From Rothia uropygialis (GTDB lineage Bacteria > Actinomycetota > Actinomycetes > Actinomycetales > Micrococcaceae): 64,000 nt of DNA. The stretch is taken from contig NZ_NOIS01000003.1 in the NCBI RefSeq assembly GCF_004137765.1, positions 1-64,000 on the forward strand. Direction: 5' to 3'. Positions 33,429 to 41,501 of this stretch are shown here, in pieces; positions within the stretch are counted from its first letter, which is position 1; every line of letters begins with the position of its first letter. Under the pieces are notes generated by a model that did no database searches, was not told the origin of the DNA, and saw only the letters and a program-made list of their open reading frames with translations. The position numbers and the translations under genes are program-made.

Positions 33429-34624
33429 GAGGAAGCCCCTGACGAGGCGGATTCATTCGCCGCATCCGGCGCATAGACGGCCTGAGCCAGTGAGAGCAGA
33501 ACGGCGGGAGTATTTGGTCCGAAGGAAAGAATCTGCCCGTCGGCCATGTCCACGATGCGCCTGTTCTGACCAGCTTTGGTTTCGCCGACACCTGGGCGGG
33601 CCAAGAAACCGTCGATTCCGCCCGTTGATTCGACACCTTTCGACATGCAGAGGATCAGGTCTGGATTGAGTTTGACCAGTGCCTCGCTGGTCGCGGGCTT
33701 GATGTCGTTGACGCCGGCGTCTCCGGCGGCGTCGATTCCGGAGAGAGAGGTGATCAGGTCATCCGCTCCGGATCCCTTGCCGAGGATGAAGAAGACCCCG
33801 CCCGTCCCGCGGACGTAGAGGAATGCCATCGAAAGTTTCTTGGCATCGTCCTTGGGAGCGGCGCTCTTGATGGCCTGGATCGCTTGGTCGAGCTCTTTCT
33901 CAACCCGCTCGCCCAGCCGCTTCCCCGAGTCCGGAACGCCCAGGGCCTCGGCGACTTTCTGGATCTGAGGAACCACTTGGCCCATGGAGCGATCAGGGTC
34001 GAAGTGCACGACCTTGACCCCGGCCGAACGCAGTTGCTCGGTCACTTCGGTCGGACCGTTGGTCGTATCCATCAGAACCAGGGTCGGGCGGAGTTCGAGG
34101 ATCTTCTCCACGTTGAGGTCGTGGCCGTTTTCGGTCACGACCGGCAGCTTGGAGAGACTGCTTTCGGTCGAAGAGGTCACCCGACCAACAAGGTGGTCCC
34201 CCAGGCCCAACCCAATCACGGTTTCGGCAAGGGTCCCGTAAAGGTCCAGGGCCAGGATGCGTGAAGCGTCCTCGACCGTCACATCCGTTCCTTGATGGTC
34301 TTTGACGGTGACCGGCAATTGCGGGGTCTGCGGATCGTTGACAGGTTCGACTTCAGGTACGGATAACGCCGTGGTCGGCCCCTTCAGCGACTTCGGATCG
34401 TCCACCGCTTTTTCGGTGAGTGCATCCGCTTGCGCCTGGAGCGGGCTCATATTGACGGCGGATTCCGGGCTCGAGCCACCAGCCTGAGAGGGCGCCCCGT
34501 TTCCTTGGCCGCATCCGGAGATGAGGAGGATCAGCGCGAGCAGCCCCGACAGAAGTGCCATCGCCGCGCCACCGGGCTTGTCCTTTGCGGTGGTGGTCCC
34601 GGGCCGTGAAATGTGAATACTCAT
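33425..34624 (-). CDS. hmuT: Heme-binding lipoprotein HmuT
   Basis: A 399-residue substrate-binding protein. From ATG 34624 it has a lipoprotein signal with lipobox LISGC (Cys38). The mature part has the helical-backbone fold of HmuT/BtuF: RILALDLYGTLAETVIGLGLGDHLVGR, LRPTLVLMDTTNGP, GKTKAGQNRRIVDM-like end region. It captures heme at the cell surface, probably handed over by the HtaA protein encoded just upstream. GAGAG precedes the ATG. Confidence 0.9.
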   Translation of the reverse strand: MSIHISRPGTTTAKDKPGGAAMALLSGLLALILLISGCGQGNGAPSQAGGSSPESAVNMSPLQAQADALTEKAVDDPKSLKGPTTALSVPEVEPVNDPQTPQLPVTVKDHQGTDVTVEDASRILALDLYGTLAETVIGLGLGDHLVGRVTSSTESSLSKLPVVTENGHDLNVEKILELRPTLVLMDTTNGPTEVTEQLRSAGVKVVHFDPDRSMGQVVPQIQKVAEALGVPDSGKRLGERVEKELDQAIQAIKSAAPKDDAKKLSMAFLYVRGTGGVFFILGKGSGADDLITSLSGIDAAGDAGVNDIKPATSEALVKLNPDLILCMSKGVESTGGIDGFLARPGVGETKAGQNRRIVDMADGQILSFGPNTPAVLLSLAQAVYAPDAANESASSGASS

Positions 34625-34670
34625 AATGAACTCTCTGCAGTCAGATTCGAGGAGTTTCAGGGAGAAGTGA

Positions 34671-34703
34671 CGGAACGGGCCGCACGGTGAGCGGCCCGTT
34701 CCG
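34671..34703 (-). terminator. Intercistronic hairpin between the HtaA gene and hmuT
   Basis: A 13-bp perfect inverted repeat (CGGAACGGGCCGC / GCGGCCCGTTCCG) with a 7-base loop lies downstream of the HtaA gene and 47 bases before hmuT. It has no T tract; it may partly terminate or protect the upstream mRNA, giving more surface protein than transporter. Confidence 0.65.
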
Positions 34704-34777
34704 CGTTGGCCAATCCCCATCAGGAAATGACCCTGCCCCCGGGGTCGTCGTTCCCAGGGGCGGAGCGTTGAGAACGC

Positions 34778-37774
34778 CTAGGGCCTGTTATGACCCATAC
34801 GGCGTCGCGCGATCAGGACGGCGCCCGTCCCGACGGCCAAGATCGCCGCTCCGATCCCGGCCAGGGCGGCCGGAGATTGGGCCCCGGTACTCGCGAGGTG
34901 TTCACAACCCTCACCCTGATACACGGTCTTGGTTGTCACGACGGGCTTGGCATTCTGGTCCACGGTGGCCTTGCTTTCCGCCATGGGCTTGACCGAGCGG
35001 CTTTCGCCGCCGGAGAGCGAACCCGAGAACGAGAGCGGGTCCAATTCCTGGCCCGGCTGGTAGAAGTCGGCGAAGGCCTCAGAACCGACCTTGGTCAGGT
35101 TGGTTTTACCTCCATCGAGAGAGATCTTGCCGCCCTCGACTTTGAGGCCCGAGACGTCGACATCAGCAAGGGCCACCTCGCCGTAGTCCTTGTTCTTGCC
35201 TTCCATGTTGTTCGAGGAAACCGTCGCGTAAAGAGTGCCTTTGGCTCCGTCGATGTCCAAGCGCAAATTCGAGATCTTCAGGTCCAGAATGCCCTTGTGT
35301 CCGGTGAAACGGACGGATCCGGGGAAGCTCACGGATCCCTTGCCGTTTTCGAATTTTCCGCTTCCATTGCTCCAGTTGTAGGTTCCGTTCGAGTATCCGA
35401 CGCTGCTCAGATCCCATTTGCCTTTGGCGATTCCGCCGGAAATGTAATTACGGAACGAGGTCTTCAGGCCCCAGTTCAGCGATGCCGCGGATACGGTTCC
35501 GGAGGTCGAAGACGTGGCCCCTGCCGAATCGTGGTTGGCGGCGGAGACGGAAGGCTTTGCCGTCTCCGTGACGGTCACCGGAACGCATTTCAAATCGGCT
35601 TTGCCCGGGTTGGTCGATGAACCACCGGACCGAGAGGCGGAACCGTTCTGAGTTGCCTGTGCACCGGAGCCAGCGGCGTTCTGGGCGGCTCCGCCGTTCG
35701 AGGAACCTTGGCCATTGTCCGATCCGTTGCTCGTGGAGAACTGGTTGTCGCTTGCGGTTGCGGATTCGTGGGAACCCTGATCCTCGACGGCGTCAATCGG
35801 GTTGGAGTCCACTGTCTCACCCAAGGTCGCCGAGAAGCTCAACGGGTCGAGTGCCGTTCCTGCCGAATAGAAGTCGGCAAAAGCTGCGGCACCACTCGGG
35901 GTGATCGTGGTCTTTGCTCCCGTCACGGAGATCTTGTCCCCGTTCAACGTTGCTCCGGAAAGGTCCACAGTGGCCAGGACGGAGTTGTTGTACGTGTGAG
36001 GCTTTCCATCGGTGTCGTTGGAGACGACGTCGGCCACGAGCTTGCCCTCACCATTCGTGATCTGGAGCCGCACATTCGAGATCTTCATGTCCAGAATGCC
36101 GCCGTGACCAGTGAAGTGGAGTTCGCCCGGATACTTGATCTGTCCCGACTTGGTCGCGACATCGTACTGGCCTGTCCCGGTACCCCAATTGAAGACGCCC
36201 CCGTTGTCCTTGACCCCGCCGGATACCGTCCATGTGCCTTTGGCGATGGGCCCTCGAATGTATTTTCGGAAGGATTCTTTGACTCCCCATTGCAAATCCG
36301 AAGAGACGACCTTGCGTGTCGAGGATTGCTTCACATCTGCCGTGCCTACTGCAGGATTCTGCTCCGCAGGCGTGACGGAGCCCGTACCGCCGTTCCCAGC
36401 CGACGAATTGTCCCCGTTCCCGAGGTTGCCTCCGGCACCGGAACCACCCGTTTCTGCGTTGCCGCCGGTCCCGGCGTTCCCGCCATTGCCCGCGTCGGAG
36501 GTTCCTGAGCCGGAGCCATTATTGATAGGAGGGACAGGGGCAGACGTATCGGCGCCTCCGTTACCGCCGGGTGAATCGGAGCCTGCGGCTTCATCCAAAA
36601 TCGCCGAGAAACTCAACGCGTCGAGTTCTTGACCCTCCGAGTAGAAGTTGGCAAAGGCCACGGATCCGCTCGCCGTCATCGTGGTCTTGGCGTTGGTCAC
36701 CGAAACCTTGCCCCCGGTGAGTGTGGCGCCGGACAAGTCCACCTTCGCCAGGGTCGAGTTCGTGTAAATGTGAGGCTGCCCTTCGGGATCATTGGACGCC
36801 ACGTCCGCTATCAGACTGCCTTGGCCGTTGGTGATCTTCAGGCGGATGTTCGAGATCCTCATGTCCAGAATCCCGCCATGACCCGTGAAATGGAGCTCGC
36901 CGGGATAGCTGATCTCGCCGGACTGGGTCGAGGGGTCGTAGTGCCCTGTGCCGGCGCCCCATCCAAAACTCCCGTTATCGTCGGTGATCCCGCCGGAAAC
37001 CTCCCATGTTCCCTTTGCGATGGGGCCGCGGATGTATTTACGGAAGGATTCCTTGATTCCCCATTTCAGGTCCGAGGAAACGATTTTTCGGGCCGAAGAT
37101 GGTGTTTGTTCACCCTGGCCCGTTGATGGCTGGCCAGTCGCGGACAGTGGGGCTTTGAAGGTCAGGGGCGAGAGTTCTTGCCCCTCCTTGTATCGTCCTC
37201 CGAAGGCCGGGGCGGCCTGGGAGGTCAGAGTCACTTTGGCGGCCTCTGCACTGAGCGAGTCGGAACTCTTGTTCAGACCTGAAAGGTCGACGTGGCCCAG
37301 TGCGATCCTGCCGTACTGGACCATCTCGCCAGAGGCGTTCTTGGAATCGATATTCGCGTACACGATGCCCGATTGCCCATCGATCGACAGCGAAAGATCG
37401 CGCACCGTCAGGTCCATTGCGCCGTTGTGGGCAGTGAAGTGCAGAGAACCGGGCAGGGCAACCTCGCCCTTGCCATCCCGAAAAGTCCCGGTTCCGGAGG
37501 ACCACCCGAACGCGTTGTCCAGATTGTCGACTCCGTCGGCATCGATTTTTCCGCCCGTCCCGGGCGTCTTGAGATAGCTGACAAAACTGTCATTGAGGTT
37601 CCACGACAGCGTGGCTCCCTCGATCTTCTGACCGGAAGGTGACTGCTGATCGGCCGGATGTGCTGGAGACTCCGTGGCTTGTGCGGTCAACGGGATGCTG
37701 GCCACACCCGAAATACCGATGACCGCGGCAGCAAGAAACGCCTGACAGCGCCTGGCCCTGGATGGATTGCTCAT
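34778..37774 (-). CDS. Cell-wall heme-binding protein with four HtaA domains and LAxTG signal
   Basis: A 998-residue surface protein. A signal peptide (residues about 1-33) is followed by four HtaA domains (about 50-205, 233-390, 485-650, 765-925). Each begins with a SLxWGxKxSFRxYI-type segment and contains LHFTGHGGILD or a close variant; the Tyr of the first and the His of the second motif are the heme ligands known from corynebacterial HtaA. Gly/Asn/Ser-rich linkers separate domains. The C-terminus has LASTG, a hydrophobic helix and RRR: a class E sortase (LAxTG) anchor. It likely binds heme or hemoproteins and passes heme to HmuT. Confidence 0.92.
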   Translation of the reverse strand: MSNPSRARRCQAFLAAAVIGISGVASIPLTAQATESPAHPADQQSPSGQKIEGATLSWNLNDSFVSYLKTPGTGGKIDADGVDNLDNAFGWSSGTGTFRDGKGEVALPGSLHFTAHNGAMDLTVRDLSLSIDGQSGIVYANIDSKNASGEMVQYGRIALGHVDLSGLNKSSDSLSAEAAKVTLTSQAAPAFGGRYKEGQELSPLTFKAPLSATGQPSTGQGEQTPSSARKIVSSDLKWGIKESFRKYIRGPIAKGTWEVSGGITDDNGSFGWGAGTGHYDPSTQSGEISYPGELHFTGHGGILDMRISNIRLKITNGQGSLIADVASNDPEGQPHIYTNSTLAKVDLSGATLTGGKVSVTNAKTTMTASGSVAFANFYSEGQELDALSFSAILDEAAGSDSPGGNGGADTSAPVPPINNGSGSGTSDAGNGGNAGTGGNAETGGSGAGGNLGNGDNSSAGNGGTGSVTPAEQNPAVGTADVKQSSTRKVVSSDLQWGVKESFRKYIRGPIAKGTWTVSGGVKDNGGVFNWGTGTGQYDVATKSGQIKYPGELHFTGHGGILDMKISNVRLQITNGEGKLVADVVSNDTDGKPHTYNNSVLATVDLSGATLNGDKISVTGAKTTITPSGAAAFADFYSAGTALDPLSFSATLGETVDSNPIDAVEDQGSHESATASDNQFSTSNGSDNGQGSSNGGAAQNAAGSGAQATQNGSASRSGGSSTNPGKADLKCVPVTVTETAKPSVSAANHDSAGATSSTSGTVSAASLNWGLKTSFRNYISGGIAKGKWDLSSVGYSNGTYNWSNGSGKFENGKGSVSFPGSVRFTGHKGILDLKISNLRLDIDGAKGTLYATVSSNNMEGKNKDYGEVALADVDVSGLKVEGGKISLDGGKTNLTKVGSEAFADFYQPGQELDPLSFSGSLSGGESRSVKPMAESKATVDQNAKPVVTTKTVYQGEGCEHLASTGAQSPAALAGIGAAILAVGTGAVLIARRRMGHNRP

Positions 37775-37862
37775 AGATTCCCCTATGGAGGTGGTGGAGT
37801 TATCGTCGGTGAACCAAATTAGCTAACTTATATATTCGCGAATGGGTTCACTAGCGTCCAGT

Positions 37863-37881
37863 TTAGGGTAGCCTAGGTTTT
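37863..37881. promoter_or_regulatory. DtxR/IdeR-like iron box
   Basis: TTAGGGTAGCCTAGGTTTT agrees with the DtxR consensus TWAGGTTAGSCTAACCTWA at about 13 of 19 positions, strongest in the left half and centre. It lies between the divergent HtaA and heme oxygenase genes, where iron repression is expected. A second, shorter TTAGCTAA element lies near 37819-37826. Confidence 0.65.
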
Positions 37882-37915
37882 AATCAAGACGAGCCTTGTT
37901 GCGGTCGAAATAATT

Positions 37916-37959
37916 TGGTGACAAGATGTCACCACCATGTTGCTGACACTCTGTCAGCA
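37916..37959. promoter_or_regulatory. Two tandem 19-bp palindromes upstream of heme oxygenase
   Basis: TGGTGACA-AGA-TGTCACCA (37916-37934) and TGCTGACA-CTC-TGTCAGCA (37941-37959) are both perfect 8-3-8 inverted repeats, with centres 25 bp apart, ending 21 bases before the heme oxygenase start. They share the core TGACA-N3-TGTCA. They are probably operators for a dimeric regulator (TetR-like or a heme-responsive factor). Confidence 0.7.
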
Positions 37960-37980
37960 TCTCGACACACGGAGACCCCC

Positions 37981-38682
37981 TTGAAATCAGCGCCTCATAT
38001 CCCTCCGAACGCCGATGACGCATCGAGCGAAGACACCAGATTTTCGGCGATTGTTCGCACGCGTACCGCGGAAAGACACTCCAAGGCCGAGCACTCGACC
38101 TTCATGTCCGATCTCATGGAGGGGAGTCTGGACGCTGCAGCCTATACCCAACTCCTCACGCAGTACGAGTACATCTACGAGGCTCTCGAGTCCGTCGCCC
38201 ACCGCTTCCGTCAGCTCGACGATGACCTGACTCGCCCTTTCAACCAACCAGGTCTGGACCGCCTCGCATCGATCCGACACGACCTTCGGCAGCTACGGAA
38301 ACCTGGTGACTCGACGCTGCCTTGCCTAACCTCGACGAGCGATTACGTTGAACGAATCCGGCAGACCGCCGGATCGCCCGAGCGCTTCCTGGCCCATCAC
38401 TATTTGCGGTACTTGGGTGATCTTTCCGGCGGACAAGCAGTTGCCGCACTCATGGGGCGCCACTACGGCGTCCCCAGGGAGGGATTGAGCATGTATCGCT
38501 TCGAGGATCTCCCCAAACCCAAGATCTTCAAGGACCAGTACCGCACTCTCCTGGACGAGGCGCCCATGTCCGAGGAACAGCGCCAAGCCTTTCTCGATGA
38601 AGCGGTCCTGGGCTTCGACCTGAACGCCCGCGTCTTCGATGACCTGGCTGCCCACCGCGAGCGCGCAGGTACCACGATCTAA
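37981..38682 (+). CDS. hmuO: Heme oxygenase (HmuO family)
   Basis: A 233-residue heme oxygenase that opens the heme ring to release iron, CO and biliverdin. The proximal His is in VRTRTAERHSKAEHSTFM and the distal-helix motif is YLRYLGDLSGGQAVA. The start is taken as TTG 37981, because GGAG lies 6 bases upstream; the frame stays open to 37915 but that part contains the palindromic operators. Divergent from the HtaA/hmu genes, forming one heme-iron locus. Confidence 0.9.
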   Translation: MKSAPHIPPNADDASSEDTRFSAIVRTRTAERHSKAEHSTFMSDLMEGSLDAAAYTQLLTQYEYIYEALESVAHRFRQLDDDLTRPFNQPGLDRLASIRHDLRQLRKPGDSTLPCLTSTSDYVERIRQTAGSPERFLAHHYLRYLGDLSGGQAVAALMGRHYGVPREGLSMYRFEDLPKPKIFKDQYRTLLDEAPMSEEQRQAFLDEAVLGFDLNARVFDDLAAHRERAGTTI

Positions 38683-38702
38683 CCACGATCCTTTGTTAAC
38701 GT

Positions 38703-38753
38703 ACGACGCCGCCCGCCCACCATCCTTGAGGGATGGCGGGCGGGCGGCGTCGT
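38703..38753. terminator. Hairpin terminator between hmuO and a convergent gene
   Basis: A long GC-rich inverted repeat starts ACGACGCCGCCCGCC and closes with its complement ending GGCGTCGT, with an inner ATCC/GGAT stem. It ends 49 bases before the DHA2 transporter stop. Confidence 0.75.
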
Positions 38754-38802
38754 CATGGAGCCCGATGCCCAAGGTGCGGCCCCGGGCGTGCGGGCGGCCT
38801 GG

Positions 38803-40653
38803 TTACTTTCGGTGGATATTCATCATCGAGCCAGTCTCCGGAAGGGGAAATTCGCCGGTCCGGGGGCGAACCTCATCTTCCGAACCTGCCCTCGATTCCG
38901 CACCATCGCTGTTGCCCGATGAAGCAACGTGGGGCGGAGTCGATGACTCAACCTCCTCGTTCGAACCTCGCTCGGAGGAACCCTCGGCCTTGACGTCCTC
39001 GGTTTTGCCGGAGTCGGAGACGCTGGTTGCCAGCGCCTTCTCACGGATGAACAGGAGGACGAGAGCAGCAAGAATGCCGAGCGGAGCGATCCACAAGAAG
39101 ATCGGAACCAGGGCGTCGTTGTAGGCTCCCACGACGATCCCCTTGATGGGCTCCGGAAGGCCGCTGACGAGCGCCGGGGTCAGTGAGTTGGACCCACCGC
39201 TTCCGGTAGCGGACATCGCTTGTGGAGGCATGCGGTCTTCCAGGAAGGTCTTCAGGCGCGAGGTGAACAGGCCGCCCACCAAGGCCGAACCCATGGTCGC
39301 ACCAACCTGCCGGAAGAAGTTGTTGGACGCCGTCGCGGTGCCAACCATGCTGATCGGGAACGAGTTCTGGACGATGAGCGTCAGCAGCTGCATGGACATA
39401 CCCAAGCCCAAACCGATCACGGCCAGGAAGATGCAGATGACATAGGCCGGGGTATCGACCTCGAGATGGGACAAGAGGAAGAGACCAAGAGCTAGCAGAA
39501 CGGAGCCCACGACGGTGAAGGCCTTGTAGCGGCCGATCTTCGAAACGATGAAGCCGACGGAGATCGACGTAATGAGCAGCATGCCCATCATCGGAATCAT
39601 GAGCAGACCGGCTTCGGTCGCATCCACGCCGAGAACCATCTGCATGTACGTCGGCATGTAGCCGACGGCACCGAACATGCCAATTCCCATGCACAGGTTG
39701 GCGATGGTGGTCAGGTTGAAGTTGCGGTCCTTGAACAACGCGAGCGGCATGACCGGCTCGGTCACCTTGGACTCGATCGGAATGAAGATTGCCACGCAGA
39801 CGACGACGGCGATCAGCAGTCCGATAATGGTCGGCGAATTCCAGTCGTACTGGTTGCCGCCCCAGGTCATCGCCAGGACGAGACAAGCGGTCGCGGCGCC
39901 GAGGAACATCATGCCGAACACGTCGATCTTTCGACGCTGCTGCTCCACAGCCTTATTGGTGTGCGGGATGAGGAAAATGGTTGCCAGGAGCGCGAGGACT
40001 CCGAGCGGGATATTCATCCAGAAGGCCCAACGCCAGCCGGGCCCTTCGGTCAGCCAACCACCGAGCAACGGGCCGGCAACGGATGAGAACGCAAAGACAC
40101 CCATGAGGGCGCCCATGTACTTACCGCGCTCACGCGCAGGGATGACGTCCGCGATCACGGACTGCGAGAGGATCATCAACCCGCCGCCGCCGAGGCCCTG
40201 CAGGCCACGAGCAATGATGAGGGTCGTCATGTCTTGAGCGACAGCACCTGTTATCGAACCGGCCGCAAAGGCGAGGATTGCAAAAATCAGCAGAGGCTTG
40301 CGCCCCCAAAGGTCACCCAATTTTCCGTAGGCCGGCATCATGATGGTCGAAACCATGATGAACGCCGTAATGACCCAGCTCATGTGCTCGACGCCGTTGA
40401 GCTCGCCGACGATGGTCGGCAAGGAGGGGGAGAGAACGGTCTGGTTCAGTGAAGACATCAGCATGATGATCATCAGACCGATGAAGAGCAAGGGGATATT
40501 GGTGTTCGGGGTGGGTCGACCGAACCCTTCCTTCTCCGCGGCATGCGCAGAGCCCAATGCCCCCGTCTGGGGCGATGCGGACCCGCCGTCTGCGGCTCCG
40601 GAGTCGGTCGTGCCACCCCCTGGGGCGTGACGCGGTGTGTAGGTGGTACTCAA
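38803..40653 (-). CDS. MFS multidrug efflux transporter, DHA2 (EmrB/QacA) family
   Basis: A 616-residue protein with 14 predicted helices: MLMSSLNQTVLSPSLPTIVGEL (motif D1), GKLGDLWGRKPLL (motif A), GRGLQGLGGGG-like motif B (ARGLQGLGGGGLMILS) and motif C SSVAGPLLGGWLTEG. A hydrophilic acidic tail (about 90 residues) follows the last helix. The start is TTG 40653, with AGGAG 5-6 bases upstream and a TTGA overlap with the tetR stop; a longer frame upstream lies within tetR. It is co-transcribed with and probably repressed by that TetR. Confidence 0.9.
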   Translation of the reverse strand: MSTTYTPRHAPGGGTTDSGAADGGSASPQTGALGSAHAAEKEGFGRPTPNTNIPLLFIGLMIIMLMSSLNQTVLSPSLPTIVGELNGVEHMSWVITAFIMVSTIMMPAYGKLGDLWGRKPLLIFAILAFAAGSITGAVAQDMTTLIIARGLQGLGGGGLMILSQSVIADVIPARERGKYMGALMGVFAFSSVAGPLLGGWLTEGPGWRWAFWMNIPLGVLALLATIFLIPHTNKAVEQQRRKIDVFGMMFLGAATACLVLAMTWGGNQYDWNSPTIIGLLIAVVVCVAIFIPIESKVTEPVMPLALFKDRNFNLTTIANLCMGIGMFGAVGYMPTYMQMVLGVDATEAGLLMIPMMGMLLITSISVGFIVSKIGRYKAFTVVGSVLLALGLFLLSHLEVDTPAYVICIFLAVIGLGLGMSMQLLTLIVQNSFPISMVGTATASNNFFRQVGATMGSALVGGLFTSRLKTFLEDRMPPQAMSATGSGGSNSLTPALVSGLPEPIKGIVVGAYNDALVPIFLWIAPLGILAALVLLFIREKALATSVSDSGKTEDVKAEGSSERGSNEEVESSTPPHVASSGNSDGAESRAGSEDEVRPRTGEFPLPETGSMMNIHRK

Positions 40654-41300
40654 CGGGGCTCCTTGACGATGGTGGAGAACAGATTCACTGTGCGGTTGAT
40701 GGATGCGGCAAATTCTTCCCGGGAAGACCGTGCGCCGTAGTCGACGTATCGGAGAACCGCGGTGGCCATGAGGATGATCGCACGAATGCGCTCCTCCTGC
40801 TCCGGGACCGGGTCGCTGTCCTCGTCCTCGCGAGGCACGAACTGTCCGGTCTCTTGATAGACCGACCAGTCCATTCTCAGCAAGAAATCCTTGAGCTCCT
40901 GCTCGCAACGAAGCATGTGGATTTTCATGCGTTGACGCATGTACTCCCGGTCTTCGACGAGTTGGCCCATGACTTCCTTGAGGTCGCCCGCGAAGGAGTC
41001 ATACATGACACGAGCCAAAAGCTGGGAGGCCTGTGCGAGCAGGCCACCGGACTCGCTCTCTTGCACACTGCCAAGTATTTCCTGGGTCATTTGCGGAGGA
41101 CGCAATCCGATGATGGCGTCCTCCTTGGTTGCGAAGTAATTGAAGAACGTACGCGGCGAGACGCCGGCCTTTTCTGCAATCAGCTCCGCAGTGGTCTGCT
41201 TGATCCCCCGCTCGGACGCGAGCTCACGCGCGGCCTCGTGGATTGAGTCCCACGTCCGCGCGCGGCGGCGTTCCCGGAGGGATGGTTCAGTGGTTTGCAC
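40650..41300 (-). CDS. TetR-family regulator of the DHA2 efflux pump
   Basis: A 216-residue TetR protein: SLRERRRARTWDSIHEAARELASERG, helix-turn-helix TTAELIAEKAGVSPRTFFNYFATKEDAI. It starts at GTG 41300; TAAACT ends 6 bases before it, giving a leaderless transcript. GCAGTT repeats around this promoter are probable autorepression sites. Confidence 0.88.
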   Translation of the reverse strand: MQTTEPSLRERRRARTWDSIHEAARELASERGIKQTTAELIAEKAGVSPRTFFNYFATKEDAIIGLRPPQMTQEILGSVQESESGGLLAQASQLLARVMYDSFAGDLKEVMGQLVEDREYMRQRMKIHMLRCEQELKDFLLRMDWSVYQETGQFVPREDEDSDPVPEQEERIRAIILMATAVLRYVDYGARSSREEFAASINRTVNLFSTIVKEPR

Positions 41301-41304
41301 TCAT

Positions 41305-41346
41305 GCAGTTTATGCAGTTCTGCAAACAGTGCACAACTGCACATTT
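41305..41346 (-). promoter_or_regulatory. tetR-DHA2 promoter with GCAGTT-type operator repeats
   Basis: On the minus strand TTGTGC (41336-41331), 18 bases, TAAACT (41312-41307), then the GTG start. TGCAGTT occurs twice in direct orientation and once inverted (AACTGCA) in this stretch, overlapping both boxes. This suggests cooperative TetR binding. Confidence 0.6.
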
Positions 41347-41398
41347 TGTGGCGTTGCTCTCAAAGGTTCGCCTTACTATATAAGTAGGCGATGGGCAC

Positions 41399-41459
41399 AC
41401 GACGGCGCCGCGCGAGGAAGACAGTCTCATGGACCATCTTTTTCACGCGGCGCCGTCGT
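41399..41459. terminator. 14-bp inverted repeat downstream of the LLM gene
   Basis: ACGACGGCGCCGCG (41399-41412) is perfectly complementary to CGCGGCGCCGTCGT (41446-41459), with a 33-base loop containing a T5 run. It lies 43 bases beyond the stop of the minus-strand monooxygenase and is probably its terminator. Confidence 0.65.
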
Positions 41460-41501
41460 TCGTGGAGCTCGTGGAAGCCGTCTTTTCTCGGACCGCCGGC
41501 T

